The notes: generated by a model not told the origin, from the letters alone. A DNA stretch of 20,328 nt from an uncultured Eubacteriales bacterium (GCA_934256695.1 CAKQPE010000027.1:1-20328); one strand, 5' to 3'. Shown: positions 7,239-15,773, numbered from the stretch's first letter. Made by a program: numbers and translations.

Positions 7239-7267
7239 TTGATTTTATAATACAACTTTGATACAAT
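7239..7267 (+). promoter_or_regulatory. Predicted sigma-A promoter of ldhA
   Basis: TTGATT (7239-7244), 17-nt spacer, TACAAT (7262-7267). Transcription would start near 7274, giving a leader of about 125 nt. The leader contains AAACTGT/ACAGTTT, an imperfect AT-rich hairpin around 7286-7309. Confidence 0.6.
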
Positions 7268-7275
7268 ATTAACAA
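7258..7275 (+). promoter_or_regulatory. Candidate Rex (redox repressor) operator overlapping the ldhA -10 box
   Basis: TTGATAC-AATA-TTAACAA matches the Rex consensus TTGTTAA(N4)TTAACAA at 12 of the 14 defined positions, with the right half perfect. It covers the predicted -10 box and start point, where a bound repressor would block RNA polymerase. Rex is released by high NADH, which fits a gene whose product consumes NADH. No rex gene is in the window. Confidence 0.5.
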
Positions 7276-7398
7276 ATAAAAAATAAAACTGTTATTTAAA
7301 ATACAGTTTATGTTGTAGGCAGTATTGAAACAATTAATTTTGTCTATACTTATTATTACTGAAACCAAACATACACTATTAAGGAGAGGATTTAATTT

Positions 7399-8382
7399 AT
7401 GAGAATAGCATTTTTTGATACTAAGGACTATGATAAAATTTGGTTTGAAAAAATAGCACCTATATATGGCTATGACCTTGTTTTTTATGAGACAAGATGT
7501 ACAGAGGATACAGCAATACTTGCAAGCGGATGTGATGCCGTATGTGCGTTTGTAAACTGTGAACTTACAAAAAAGACAGTTGATAAGCTTTATGAAATGG
7601 GAATTAAAGCTATCCTTTTAAGATGTGCAGGCTATGATAATGTTGATATAGAAGCATGCAAGGGAAAAATCCCTGTTCTCAGAGTACCAAGCTATTCTCC
7701 TACAGCAGTGGCAGAATATGCCGCAGCACTTTTCCTTACTCTTAACAGAAAAATTCATAAAGCATATACAAGAACAAGAGAATTCAACTTCAAGATTTCA
7801 GGTCTTATGGGCGTAACATTAAGAGGAAAAACAGCAGGTGTTGTAGGTACAGGTAAAATCGGAAAGATTATGATTGAAATACTTAAAGGTTTTGGTATGG
7901 ACATACTTGCATATGACCTTTATCCGGATCCAAACCTTGATGTTGAATATACAACACTTGATGATCTTCTCAGACGAAGCGACGTTGTTACACTTCATTG
8001 CCCGCTTACAAACGATTCAAAGTATATAATCAACAAAAACAGCATTTCAAAAATGAAAGACGGTGTTATCCTCGTAAATACATCAAGAGGTGCGCTTGTT
8101 GATACAGTAGCACTTATAGATGCACTTAGAGAAAACAAGTTCAGAGGAGTTGCTCTTGACGTTTACGAAGAAGAAGACAAATATTTCTTCGAGGACCGTT
8201 CAAGCGATATAATCAAAGATGATGACCTTATCAAGCTTATGGCGTTCCCTAATGTACTTGTTACATCACATCAGGCATTCTTTACAGAGGAATCTCTTGA
8301 GGCTATTGCAAAGACAACTTGCGAAAACCTTAAAGCTGTTGAAGAAGGACTTCCTCTTGAAAATGAAGTAGTTTCAAAATAA
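7399..8382 (+). CDS. ldhA: D-lactate dehydrogenase (NAD-dependent, LdhA type)
   Basis: A 327-aa cytosolic enzyme reducing pyruvate to D-lactate with NADH, a fermentative electron sink. It has the two-domain D-2-hydroxyacid dehydrogenase fold. The dinucleotide motif VVGTGKIG (148-155) is followed by Asp173 in AYDLYPDP, which selects NAD over NADP. The catalytic triad is complete: Arg230 (NTSRGALVDT), Glu259 (LDVYEEE) and His291 (TSHQAFF). Each residue is offset by five from the Lactobacillus D-LDH numbering. The C-terminal region KYFFEDRSSDIIKDDDL and HQAFFTEESL resembles E. coli LdhA more than the clostridial hydroxyisocaproate or hydroxyglutarate dehydrogenases, so lactate is the likely product; another 2-keto acid remains possible. 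AAGGAGAGG (7381-7389) precedes the ATG. It is monocistronic, with its own promoter and terminator. Confidence 0.87.
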   Translation: MRIAFFDTKDYDKIWFEKIAPIYGYDLVFYETRCTEDTAILASGCDAVCAFVNCELTKKTVDKLYEMGIKAILLRCAGYDNVDIEACKGKIPVLRVPSYSPTAVAEYAAALFLTLNRKIHKAYTRTREFNFKISGLMGVTLRGKTAGVVGTGKIGKIMIEILKGFGMDILAYDLYPDPNLDVEYTTLDDLLRRSDVVTLHCPLTNDSKYIINKNSISKMKDGVILVNTSRGALVDTVALIDALRENKFRGVALDVYEEEDKYFFEDRSSDIIKDDDLIKLMAFPNVLVTSHQAFFTEESLEAIAKTTCENLKAVEEGLPLENEVVSK

Positions 8383-8433
8383 AAATCTAAACAGCTGCAT
8401 TGCCAGTAAAAGTTTAATAAAAATTTTTAAAAT

Positions 8434-8468
8434 AAAACCCCTTTCAAAAATTTTTTGAATGGGGTTTT
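8434..8468 (+). terminator. Terminator after ldhA
   Basis: AAAACCCC (8434-8441) pairs with GGGGTTTT (8461-8468), with inner pairing of TTCAAAAA and TTTTTTGAA. The T run is short (four) but the stem is long. It ends the ldhA transcript before lysR. Confidence 0.75.
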
Positions 8469-8550
8469 ATAAGGTTTGGGATTAAAATTTTTATATTAGG
8501 ACATATTTGTTTTTACGGTCTATGACAAAGGCTGTTGTTTTAAAATTTGT

Positions 8551-8579
8551 TTTACAAGATAGTAAAAATACGGTAAAAT
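8551..8579 (+). promoter_or_regulatory. Predicted promoter of the lysR gene
   Basis: TTTACA (8551-8556), 17-nt spacer, TAAAAT (8574-8579), about 70 nt before the start codon. Confidence 0.5.
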
Positions 8580-8650
8580 ATTATATGTGGTTTAATAGGG
8601 TATTTTTAGTTTTTTGATTTTTACAAAAGATTAAATGGGGGAAATTTTTA

Positions 8651-9529
8651 ATGAGAAAATATATGGCCTTTTTAAAGGTAATAGAATGCGGCAGTTTTAC
8701 CATTGCTGCAGATGAACTTAATTACACACAGTCTGCCGTAAGCCAGATGATAAGTGCTCTGGAAAAAGAATTGAAAACAACGCTTTTTATACGTTCAAAG
8801 TTTGGACTTCAGCTTACAAAAGAAGGAGAACAGCTCAAACCGTATATATATGATTTAGTTGATTCATATAACAATTTAAATGAAAAATCATCTGCTTTAA
8901 GCGGACTTGATTCCGGCATAATAAGAATTACTACATTTGGTACTCTTGCAGGAGGCTTTCTCCCTAAAGTGTTTAAAAAATTCAGTGAAGATTATCCTAA
9001 TATTATAATTGAGACAAAACAGGGACATTATAGGGAAATTGAGCATTGGCTTAACAAGGATATGGTTGATTTTGGCATAACAAACATAAATGATGTTAAG
9101 GGTTTTGAAGAAGTTATGCTTTTTGAGGATCCGTTTTATGTTATATTGCCGGCAGGACATAAATATTCCGATGAAGAAGAAATTATACCGGAACAGTTAA
9201 AGGGCGAAGCATTTATAGCACTTAACGAGGAAAGAGACATGGAGTTTTTGAATGTTTTAAGGGCCGTTAATGTAGAACCGGATATAAAATGCAGGCTTGA
9301 TGATTATAACAGTATACAGGCTATGATTGAACAAGGAATAGGAATATCCATAATGCCGAAACTTGCATACCTTTCCGGAAGGTTTAACATAAAAGCTGTT
9401 CCGCTTAAACCTACGGTAATACGAAATATCGGTGTAATATACAAGAATAAAAACCAGTTGTCACCTTCAAGCAGAATATTTATAAATTATCTTTGTGAAG
9501 AAGGGAAAAATTTTGATAAAGAAGAATAA
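8651..9529 (+). CDS. LysR-family transcriptional regulator
   Basis: A 292-aa DNA-binding regulator of standard family length. Residues 1-60 form the winged helix-turn-helix: FLKVIECGSFTIAADEL, NYTQSAVSQMISALEKEL and the wing TTLFIRSKFGLQLTKEGEQL. From about residue 90 (GIIRITTFGTLAGGFLPKVF) comes the periplasmic-binding-like effector domain, which usually senses a small metabolite. GGGGGAAA precedes the ATG. LysR regulators are often divergent from their target; this one is co-directional between ldhA and pth, with its own promoter, so the target is unclear. ldhA and its own promoter are guesses. The effector cannot be read from the sequence. Its last codons overlap the -35 box of the pth promoter. 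Confidence 0.93.
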   Translation: MRKYMAFLKVIECGSFTIAADELNYTQSAVSQMISALEKELKTTLFIRSKFGLQLTKEGEQLKPYIYDLVDSYNNLNEKSSALSGLDSGIIRITTFGTLAGGFLPKVFKKFSEDYPNIIIETKQGHYREIEHWLNKDMVDFGITNINDVKGFEEVMLFEDPFYVILPAGHKYSDEEEIIPEQLKGEAFIALNEERDMEFLNVLRAVNVEPDIKCRLDDYNSIQAMIEQGIGISIMPKLAYLSGRFNIKAVPLKPTVIRNIGVIYKNKNQLSPSSRIFINYLCEEGKNFDKEE

Positions 9530-9541
9530 TATTTATATAAT
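9513..9541 (+). promoter_or_regulatory. Sigma-A promoter of the pth-mfd-foldase operon
   Basis: TTGATA (9513-9518), 17-nt spacer, a perfect TATAAT (9536-9541). The -35 box lies inside the last codons of the lysR gene. Start is expected near 9548, giving an untranslated leader of about 140 nt. Confidence 0.75.
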
Positions 9542-9589
9542 TCTATAGACAATAAATATGTTTTGGATTAAAATTGAATAGTATTTAAT

Positions 9590-9653
9590 GCTTTTGGGTA
9601 ATTTCCCGAAAGATTAAAAATTTGACATTATGCCCTAAGTTAATTCTTAGGGC
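9590..9653 (+). other. Two hairpins in the pth leader
   Basis: CTTTTGGG/CCCGAAAG (9590-9597 with a partner ending near 9611) and GCCCTAAG/CTTAGGGC (9632-9639 with 9646-9653, loop of six). The second is followed by a T-rich stretch and then the pth ribosome binding site, so it may act as an imperfect terminator for lysR or as an attenuator. No known riboswitch class was recognised. Confidence 0.4.
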
Positions 9654-9687
9654 TTATTGCTGTTTTATTTTTGGAGGTAAGATTAAA

Positions 9688-10284
9688 ATGAAACTTATAG
9701 TAGGATTGGGAAATCCCGGAAAAGAATACAGCGGCACAAGGCATAATGTTGGCTTTGCCGTAATAGATGAATTAAGCAATGAATACAGTATTGATGTAAG
9801 TAAGGGTAAGTTTAAGGGTGTTTACGGAGAAGGCAGAATAAATAACGAGAGAGTAATACTTTTAAAACCGCTTACTTATATGAATTTAAGCGGAGAAAGT
9901 ATAAAAGCAGTAAGTGACTTTTATAAAATTCCCGTTGAAGATATAATAGTTATATATGACGATATAAGCCTTCCCGTAGGTGGACTGAGAATAAGAGAAA
10001 AAGGCTCAGCAGGCGGACATAACGGAATAAAAAGTATTATTGCACATTTAAAAACAGATGAGTTTCCCAGAATTAAGGTTGGTGTAGGGTCTAAACCGGA
10101 AGGCGGAGATCTTGTAAACCATGTATTGGGACATTTTTCAAAAGAGGATTCGGTTTTGATGTCGGATTCCGAAAAAAGAGCAGCTCATGCGGCAGTGGCA
10201 ATTATAAAATCCGGCCCGAGAGAGGCAATGAATGAGTATAATTTTATACCTAAGAAGGAGAAAAATAAGGAAGTGCAAATATGA
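9688..10284 (+). CDS. pth: Peptidyl-tRNA hydrolase
   Basis: A 198-aa cytosolic esterase that releases tRNA from peptides dropped by stalled ribosomes. It starts MKLIVGLGNPGKEYSGTRHN, with Asn9 and catalytic His19; Asn66 in LKPLTYMNLSG and Asp91 in YDDISLP complete the active site known from E. coli Pth. GSAGGHNGIKSI is the other family hallmark. The frame is open 22 codons further upstream, but GGAGGT (9673-9678) stands 9 nt before the ATG at 9688 and the family N-terminus begins there. It is first in an operon. Its stop codon overlaps the mfd start by 4 nt (ATGA), so the two are translationally coupled, as in many Firmicutes. Confidence 0.96.
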   Translation: MKLIVGLGNPGKEYSGTRHNVGFAVIDELSNEYSIDVSKGKFKGVYGEGRINNERVILLKPLTYMNLSGESIKAVSDFYKIPVEDIIVIYDDISLPVGGLRIREKGSAGGHNGIKSIIAHLKTDEFPRIKVGVGSKPEGGDLVNHVLGHFSKEDSVLMSDSEKRAAHAAVAIIKSGPREAMNEYNFIPKKEKNKEVQI

Positions 10285-13200
10285 GAAACATTACGGGTAT
10301 TCTTTCTAAACTCAGCAGTTATCAGACAATAAGAGATGATATAAAAAATAGCAATACACCTGTTTTTGCATCGGGAATAATAGATGTGCAGAATACTCAT
10401 GTTATGGCAGCCCTTACGGAAGAACTTCAAAGACCGGCTCTTATAATAGCGGAAAACGATATAAAAGCAAGAGAAATATATGAAAACCTTTATTTTTTCA
10501 ATAAAAATACGGTAATGTTTGATGCAAGAGATATAATTTTTTACAGTGCAGATGTTCACAGCCGTGATACAGATACCAAAAGACTTTCTGTACTTAAAAA
10601 TCTTGTTGAGGGTGAAAAAATAAATGTTGTAGTTCCCGTTGATGCGGTATTTGACAAAATTATACCGCCGAATATTTTGAAAAACAGTGTTGTTTCCATA
10701 AAAGAAGGGGAAGAATACAATACAGAAGACCTTATAGAAAAGCTTATATATATGGGCTATGAAAGATGTGAAACGGCTGAGTCAAAGGGACAGTTTTCCG
10801 TAAGAGGCGGAATAATAGATATTTACCCTTCCGTAAGCGATACAGCTTTCAGAATAGAGTTTTGGGATACAGAGGTTGATTCCATAAGAACAATGGACGC
10901 ATATACCCAGAGGTCAATAGACAGAGTAGAAGAAATAGAAATTTATCCTGTAAACGAGTTTTTCTGTGATAAGGACAGACTTTCAAAGGCTGTAGATTTG
11001 ATGGAAAAGTCATATGAAAATGCCAAAGCTTCTTTTGAAAAAAAATCCCTTTCGGAAGAAGAAAGCATACTGGAAACCCATGTGGGAGAACAGATAGAAA
11101 AGCTTAAAAACAGGGAAGGGATAGTTTCTTCCATAGGCTGTATAAACTATTTTTATGATGAAACCGTAAATATATTCGGTTATATGCCACAAGACACAAT
11201 TATATTTTTCTGTGAGCCTAAAAGAATAAAACAAAGAGCGGAAAATATGTTTAAGGAGTTTTCGGAAAGCATAAAAAGCAGAATAGAAAGAGGATATATG
11301 CTTTCTGAAATGGCAGATGTAATATATGATTATACATCGGTTATTAAAATGTCGGAGAAATACAGCACTGTTCTTTTTTCGGCAATAAACGGTTTAATGC
11401 CTGATTTTAATGTTAAAGACACAACAGATTTTTCTGTAAGAAGTACGGAATCGTTCAATAACCGTCTTGAGCTTTTTGCACAGGAAGTCAAACGTCTTAA
11501 AGGAGAAAAAAACACGGTACTTATACTTTCTTCTTCCGAGATAAGAGGAGAAAGACTTGTACGTGAACTTTATGATTACGGCATAGAGACGGCATTTGTT
11601 TTAAACCCTTGGGAGGCAGAACTTGCACAGGGGACGGTAACGGTATCGAGAGGCACTTTGAGCCGTGGATTTATGTATAATTACATTAATCTTGCCGTTT
11701 TCAGTGAAAATGAATTTGCAGACGACAAAAAGACGGAAAGAAAACGCCGTAAAAAGAAAAATACAAAAACCATAGAAAGCTTTTCTGATCTTAAACCGGG
11801 AGACTATGTTGTTCATTCGGGACACGGCATAGGTGTTTACAGGGGAATGGAAAAAATAACCGTTGACGGAGTAAACAAAGACTATGTAAAGGTAAGCTAT
11901 GCCGATGGCGGTAATCTTTTTATACCTGCCGGACAGATGGACAGTCTGCAAAAATATATAGGTGCCGACGGAATAAGAATTAAGCTTAATAAGCTTGGCG
12001 GAAAAGAATGGAGCAAGACGAAGGCAAAGGTAAGAAAATCGGTTGAAATTCTTGCGGAGGATTTGGTTAAGCTTTATGCAAAACGTCAGGCGGCAAAGGG
12101 ATATGTTTATTCTCCGGACAATGTATGGCAGAGGGAGTTTGAGGAAAGCTTCCCTTATAACGAAACCGATGACCAGCTTAATGCCATAGACGAAGTAAAG
12201 CACGATATGGAGACAGGCCGTGTAATGGACAGACTTGTGTGCGGTGACGTAGGCTACGGAAAGACAGAGGTTGCCATAAGAGCCGCTTTTAAAGCCGTTC
12301 AGGACTCAAAACAGGTGGCTTACCTTGTGCCGACTACCATACTTGCACAACAGCACTATAATACGTTTACCCAGAGAATGAAGGACTTTCCCGTTAAAAT
12401 TGAACTTCTTTCAAGATTCAGGACAAAAAAACAGCAGACCGAGTCCATAAAAAGACTTGAATCTGGACTAAGTGATATTGTTATAGGTACTCACAGAATA
12501 TTGTCTAAAGACGTTAAATTTAAGGATCTGGGACTTGTTATTGTAGACGAGGAACAGAGATTTGGTGTAACACACAAGGAAAAACTGAAAAATCTGAAAG
12601 AAAATCTTGATGTTCTTACCCTTACGGCAACACCTATACCGAGAACACTGCATATGAGTCTTTCGGGAATAAGGGATATGAGCCTTCTTGAAGAACCGCC
12701 GAGAGAAAGACGGCCTATACAGACATATGTTATGGAAAATGACAGCGAACTGATTAAAGATGCAATAAACAGGGAGCTTTCAAGAGGCGGACAGGTTTAT
12801 TATCTTTATAACAGAGTTGAAAGCATATCACAGGAGGCAATGAAAATACAGTCTCTTGTGCCGGACGCAGTTGTTTCATATGCTCATGGGCAGATGACGG
12901 AACGTGAGCTTGAGGTAATAATGAAAGACTTTATCGATGGTGAAATAGATGTACTTGTCTGCACGACTATTATTGAAACGGGGCTTGATATAGGAAATGC
13001 CAACACAATGATTATTCAGGATGCGGATCGAATGGGACTTTCGCAGCTTTATCAGCTTAGAGGACGAGTAGGCAGAACTAACCGTACAGCCTATGCATAT
13101 CTTATGTACAGAAGGGATAAAGTATTAAATGAAGTATCGGAAAAACGACTTCAGACAATTAGGGAGTTTACAGAGTTCGGTTCTGGGTTTAAAATAGCAA

Positions 13201-13790
13201 TGAGGGACCTTGAAATAAGAGGAGCGGGAAATATTCTCGGAGCCCAGCAGCACGGTCATATGGAATCGGTAGGATATGAAATGTATTGCCGACTACTTGA
13301 TGAGGCCGTTAAGAAACTCAAGGGCGAATTTGTTCAGGACGATTTTGAAACCCTTATAGACGTTACACTTGATGCTTATATTCCTTCTTTCTATATAAGA
13401 AACGAGGAACAAAAACTGGAAATATACAAGAAAATAGCTAATATTTCCACAAAAGACGATTATAACGATATTCAAGAGGAAATAGAGGACAGATACGGAA
13501 ATATTCCTAAAAGTGTACAGTATCTTCTTGATACGGCATTAATAAAAAGTAAAGCACACAGCATGGATATTATTTCCGTTGTGCAGAAACCGGAAGCTGT
13601 ACTTATAAGTTTCAGAGGTGATGCAAAACTTGATCCGGCAAGGATAACGGGAGCAGTAATTAAAAAGCCGCTTAAATATAAATTTACAATGGCGGCAAAC
13701 CCTTATATTACGGTAAAAATAAATGACAATGATAAGAAAAATATACTTTCCGTTATATCGGAGGCGTTAAAAGATATTGAACAGTCATAA
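10281..13790 (+). CDS. mfd: Transcription-repair coupling factor Mfd
   Basis: A 1169-aa DNA translocase that pushes RNA polymerase off lesions and recruits UvrA. Domains in order: a UvrB-like module (about 1-350; FSVRGGIIDIYPS near 168-180 and IEFWDTEVDSIRTMD follow it); a spacer domain; the RNA polymerase-interacting Tudor-like domain from about 502 (LKPGDYVVHSGHGIGVYRG); the RecG-like translocase with Walker A GDVGYGKTE near 655-663, the DEEQ box near 757-760 and TATPIPRTLHMSLSG; then GRVGRTNRTAYAYLMYRR; and the C-terminal regulatory domain from about 1020. Length and motifs are those of a full, active Mfd. The start overlaps the pth stop (ATGA). Confidence 0.97.
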   Translation: MRNITGILSKLSSYQTIRDDIKNSNTPVFASGIIDVQNTHVMAALTEELQRPALIIAENDIKAREIYENLYFFNKNTVMFDARDIIFYSADVHSRDTDTKRLSVLKNLVEGEKINVVVPVDAVFDKIIPPNILKNSVVSIKEGEEYNTEDLIEKLIYMGYERCETAESKGQFSVRGGIIDIYPSVSDTAFRIEFWDTEVDSIRTMDAYTQRSIDRVEEIEIYPVNEFFCDKDRLSKAVDLMEKSYENAKASFEKKSLSEEESILETHVGEQIEKLKNREGIVSSIGCINYFYDETVNIFGYMPQDTIIFFCEPKRIKQRAENMFKEFSESIKSRIERGYMLSEMADVIYDYTSVIKMSEKYSTVLFSAINGLMPDFNVKDTTDFSVRSTESFNNRLELFAQEVKRLKGEKNTVLILSSSEIRGERLVRELYDYGIETAFVLNPWEAELAQGTVTVSRGTLSRGFMYNYINLAVFSENEFADDKKTERKRRKKKNTKTIESFSDLKPGDYVVHSGHGIGVYRGMEKITVDGVNKDYVKVSYADGGNLFIPAGQMDSLQKYIGADGIRIKLNKLGGKEWSKTKAKVRKSVEILAEDLVKLYAKRQAAKGYVYSPDNVWQREFEESFPYNETDDQLNAIDEVKHDMETGRVMDRLVCGDVGYGKTEVAIRAAFKAVQDSKQVAYLVPTTILAQQHYNTFTQRMKDFPVKIELLSRFRTKKQQTESIKRLESGLSDIVIGTHRILSKDVKFKDLGLVIVDEEQRFGVTHKEKLKNLKENLDVLTLTATPIPRTLHMSLSGIRDMSLLEEPPRERRPIQTYVMENDSELIKDAINRELSRGGQVYYLYNRVESISQEAMKIQSLVPDAVVSYAHGQMTERELEVIMKDFIDGEIDVLVCTTIIETGLDIGNANTMIIQDADRMGLSQLYQLRGRVGRTNRTAYAYLMYRRDKVLNEVSEKRLQTIREFTEFGSGFKIAMRDLEIRGAGNILGAQQHGHMESVGYEMYCRLLDEAVKKLKGEFVQDDFETLIDVTLDAYIPSFYIRNEEQKLEIYKKIANISTKDDYNDIQEEIEDRYGNIPKSVQYLLDTALIKSKAHSMDIISVVQKPEAVLISFRGDAKLDPARITGAVIKKPLKYKFTMAANPYITVKINDNDKKNILSVISEALKDIEQS

Positions 13791-13804
13791 AAGCAGGTGG
13801 TTTA

Positions 13805-14764
13805 TTGATTCGTTTAAATTTTAAATTAAAAAACTTAATTAAAATAATATTGCTTTCATTTTGTTTGGTAATGATATTTTGTTCATGTTCTGCCAAAAAC
13901 AAAGAAAACGATGAAACTGTAATTACAATCAACGGCAAAGATGTCAGCTTTGGCGAATACGGAATATATCTTAATGAGGTAATAAACAGTTTTGAAAAAA
14001 TAGGCGGTTCGGATATATGGGATACTGATTTTGACGGAAGAAGTGCTTTTGATACAGCAAAAGAAAATGCTTTAAATTCCCTTAAAATGGTTAAGCTGAC
14101 TGTGGATTATGCTGATAAAAACGGTATAAGTCTTACAGATGAAGAAAAAAAACAGGCAGAAAATGAAGCAAATGATTATATAAACGAGTATGGTGAACAG
14201 TATAGCGATTTTGTCCGAAAAGTTATGGAAGAAAAGATATTGTATAATAAAACGAGAAATGAACTTTTGAAGGATTATACAATAAGTATGTCCGGATTTG
14301 ACTCTTTTGTTGACGAAAACATAGATATATATAATGAAAAACTGGCTGATATAAGCTATTTTGCGGTATATTTCGACAGCTTGGGAAAGGCTGATGAGTT
14401 TGAAAAAGCCGCAAAAGAAAACAGTGATTTCAATGCTGTTTTAAGTCAATACGGTATTTCGGCAGAGGAAAAAAATGAAAAGTTTTCGGATATAACAGAC
14501 TTTGCATGTGATATATCTTCCGTTTACGAAGGAAGCATAACATCTGCAACCGAAACCGAAAATGGTTATGCCGTATGTCGTATAAAAAATATTTTTTACC
14601 CAACAAAGAATGAAGTAAAAGAATATGCAAAATATGATTATGAAGAAAAAGTAAAAAATGACTTATTTTACGATATGCTCTCGTCTTGGGAAAAATCTTC
14701 TGAAATAAATATAAACAATGATTGCTACGGCAGTATTGCAAAAGATGATTTTATAAAAGAATAA
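13805..14764 (+). CDS. SurA/PrsA-like foldase lipoprotein with a degenerate rotamase domain
   Basis: A 319-aa exported protein placed 14 nt after mfd, where Firmicutes often carry a peptidyl-prolyl isomerase. The start is TTG (13805) with AGGTGG (13795-13800) just upstream; no ATG fits the signal peptide better. Residues 1-28 form a basic/hydrophobic signal ending FCSC, so Cys28 (Ser at -1) is probably lipidated. Residues of about 38-170 look like the helical chaperone part of SurA (INGKDVSFGEYGIYLNEV, many Lys/Glu-rich helices). Residues of about 175-265 align loosely with a PpiC rotamase (ISYFAVYFDS ... SDFNAVLSQYG ... ENGYAVCRIKN), but the usual GGxLG segment and active-site residues are not visible. 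It is probably a membrane-anchored chaperone, perhaps without isomerase activity. Confidence 0.7.
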   Translation: MIRLNFKLKNLIKIILLSFCLVMIFCSCSAKNKENDETVITINGKDVSFGEYGIYLNEVINSFEKIGGSDIWDTDFDGRSAFDTAKENALNSLKMVKLTVDYADKNGISLTDEEKKQAENEANDYINEYGEQYSDFVRKVMEEKILYNKTRNELLKDYTISMSGFDSFVDENIDIYNEKLADISYFAVYFDSLGKADEFEKAAKENSDFNAVLSQYGISAEEKNEKFSDITDFACDISSVYEGSITSATETENGYAVCRIKNIFYPTKNEVKEYAKYDYEEKVKNDLFYDMLSSWEKSSEININNDCYGSIAKDDFIKE

Positions 14765-14840
14765 TAGAAAAAATTTGTTGCAAAAGGTGCGGTTAAAAGA
14801 TATTTTAATAAGTGCTTTGATCTTTTAAGGAGGGAGTTTT

Positions 14841-15773
14841 ATGCTGGCTGTAGTTTCCGGAAAGAAAAAGGGTGTAGGTGCTGTTATATCGAGTGAAGCC
14901 GAAAAGCTTGGGTATGACGTAATACTGCACGAGAACGAGAAAGAACCGTTAAACTATGATGAGCTTGGATGCGATGTTCTTGTTCAGTTGGATATGTTCT
15001 CTTACAATAATCCGTCGGATTTTCGTAATCTGAAATTTGTTCAGGCACTTATGGTGGGAACGGACAAACAGCCCATAGCAAAGCTAAAAGAAATGGATGT
15101 TAAATATGCCAGCATGAAAGGCGTGTTTGACAAGCCTATAGCCGAGTTTGTGCTTATGCGTATATTAGATATATATAAGCATATGCGTACGTATGAAAAA
15201 GAGCAAAAAGAACATTCTTGGAAAAAACGCTTTGACCTTCTGGAGCTTACCGATAAAAAGATTGCCGTTATCGGAACAGGGCATATAGGCAGTGAGATAG
15301 CCAAAAGGATTAAAGCGTTTGATGCATACTGTTACGGTTTTTCAAAAAGCGGAAACAAAGCACCGTATTTTGATGATGTATATAAAGCCGATAAGTTGAA
15401 AGAAAAAATCGGTCTTTATGATATTGTTGTTGCCGCAATGCCGCTTACAGACGATACATACCATCTTTTTGACGAGGATATGTTTAATCTGATGAAGGAT
15501 AATTCGGTATATATAAATATAGCAAGAGGCGGTGTGCAAAGCGAAGAAGCACTTTATAATGCCCTTACAAACGGAAAACTTATGGCTGCGGCAGTAGATG
15601 TTTTCGAAAAAGAACCGCTTGATGCCCAAAGTCCTCTCTGGAATCTTGAAAATTTCTTTTATTCACCGCATAACAGTTTTGGCGGAGACAAAAATGATGA
15701 GATGACTGCCAAGGTTGTACTGGATAATTTGAAGGCATATATCGAAGGCAAAGAACCTGAAAATATTGTTTAA
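14841..15773 (+). CDS. D-isomer-specific 2-hydroxyacid dehydrogenase, probably NADPH-dependent
   Basis: A 310-aa cytosolic oxidoreductase interconverting a 2-hydroxy acid and a 2-keto acid. The Rossmann motif is VIGTGHIG (143-150). At the end of the second strand, where LdhA has Asp, this protein has GFSKSGN (166-172), a Ser/Lys pattern that favours NADP. The catalytic residues are complete: Arg229 (NIARGG), Glu258 (DVFEKEP) and His277 (SPHNSFGG). The catalytic-domain half is short and diverged, so the substrate (glyoxylate/hydroxypyruvate, or another keto acid) cannot be named. AAGGAGGGAG (14827-14836) gives a very strong ribosome binding site. No clear terminator separates it from the foldase gene 76 nt upstream, so it may be the last gene of the pth operon or have its own promoter. 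It shares only family-level similarity with the window's LdhA. Confidence 0.85.
   Translation: MLAVVSGKKKGVGAVISSEAEKLGYDVILHENEKEPLNYDELGCDVLVQLDMFSYNNPSDFRNLKFVQALMVGTDKQPIAKLKEMDVKYASMKGVFDKPIAEFVLMRILDIYKHMRTYEKEQKEHSWKKRFDLLELTDKKIAVIGTGHIGSEIAKRIKAFDAYCYGFSKSGNKAPYFDDVYKADKLKEKIGLYDIVVAAMPLTDDTYHLFDEDMFNLMKDNSVYINIARGGVQSEEALYNALTNGKLMAAAVDVFEKEPLDAQSPLWNLENFFYSPHNSFGGDKNDEMTAKVVLDNLKAYIEGKEPENIV

Noticed and set aside
8383..8650. Small gene between ldhA and lysR
   Set aside because: Only the terminator and a promoter are visible; no start codon with a ribosome binding site leads to a plausible frame.
9622..9627. TTGACA as the -35 box of a second pth promoter
   Set aside because: No acceptable -10 box lies 16-18 nt downstream; that region is the arm of a hairpin.
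11601..12203. A 200-codon open frame antisense to mfd
   Set aside because: It lies opposite the RNA polymerase-interacting and spacer region of Mfd, which is clearly coding. The antisense composition (Tyr/Ile/Phe/Cys-rich) is typical of a shadow.
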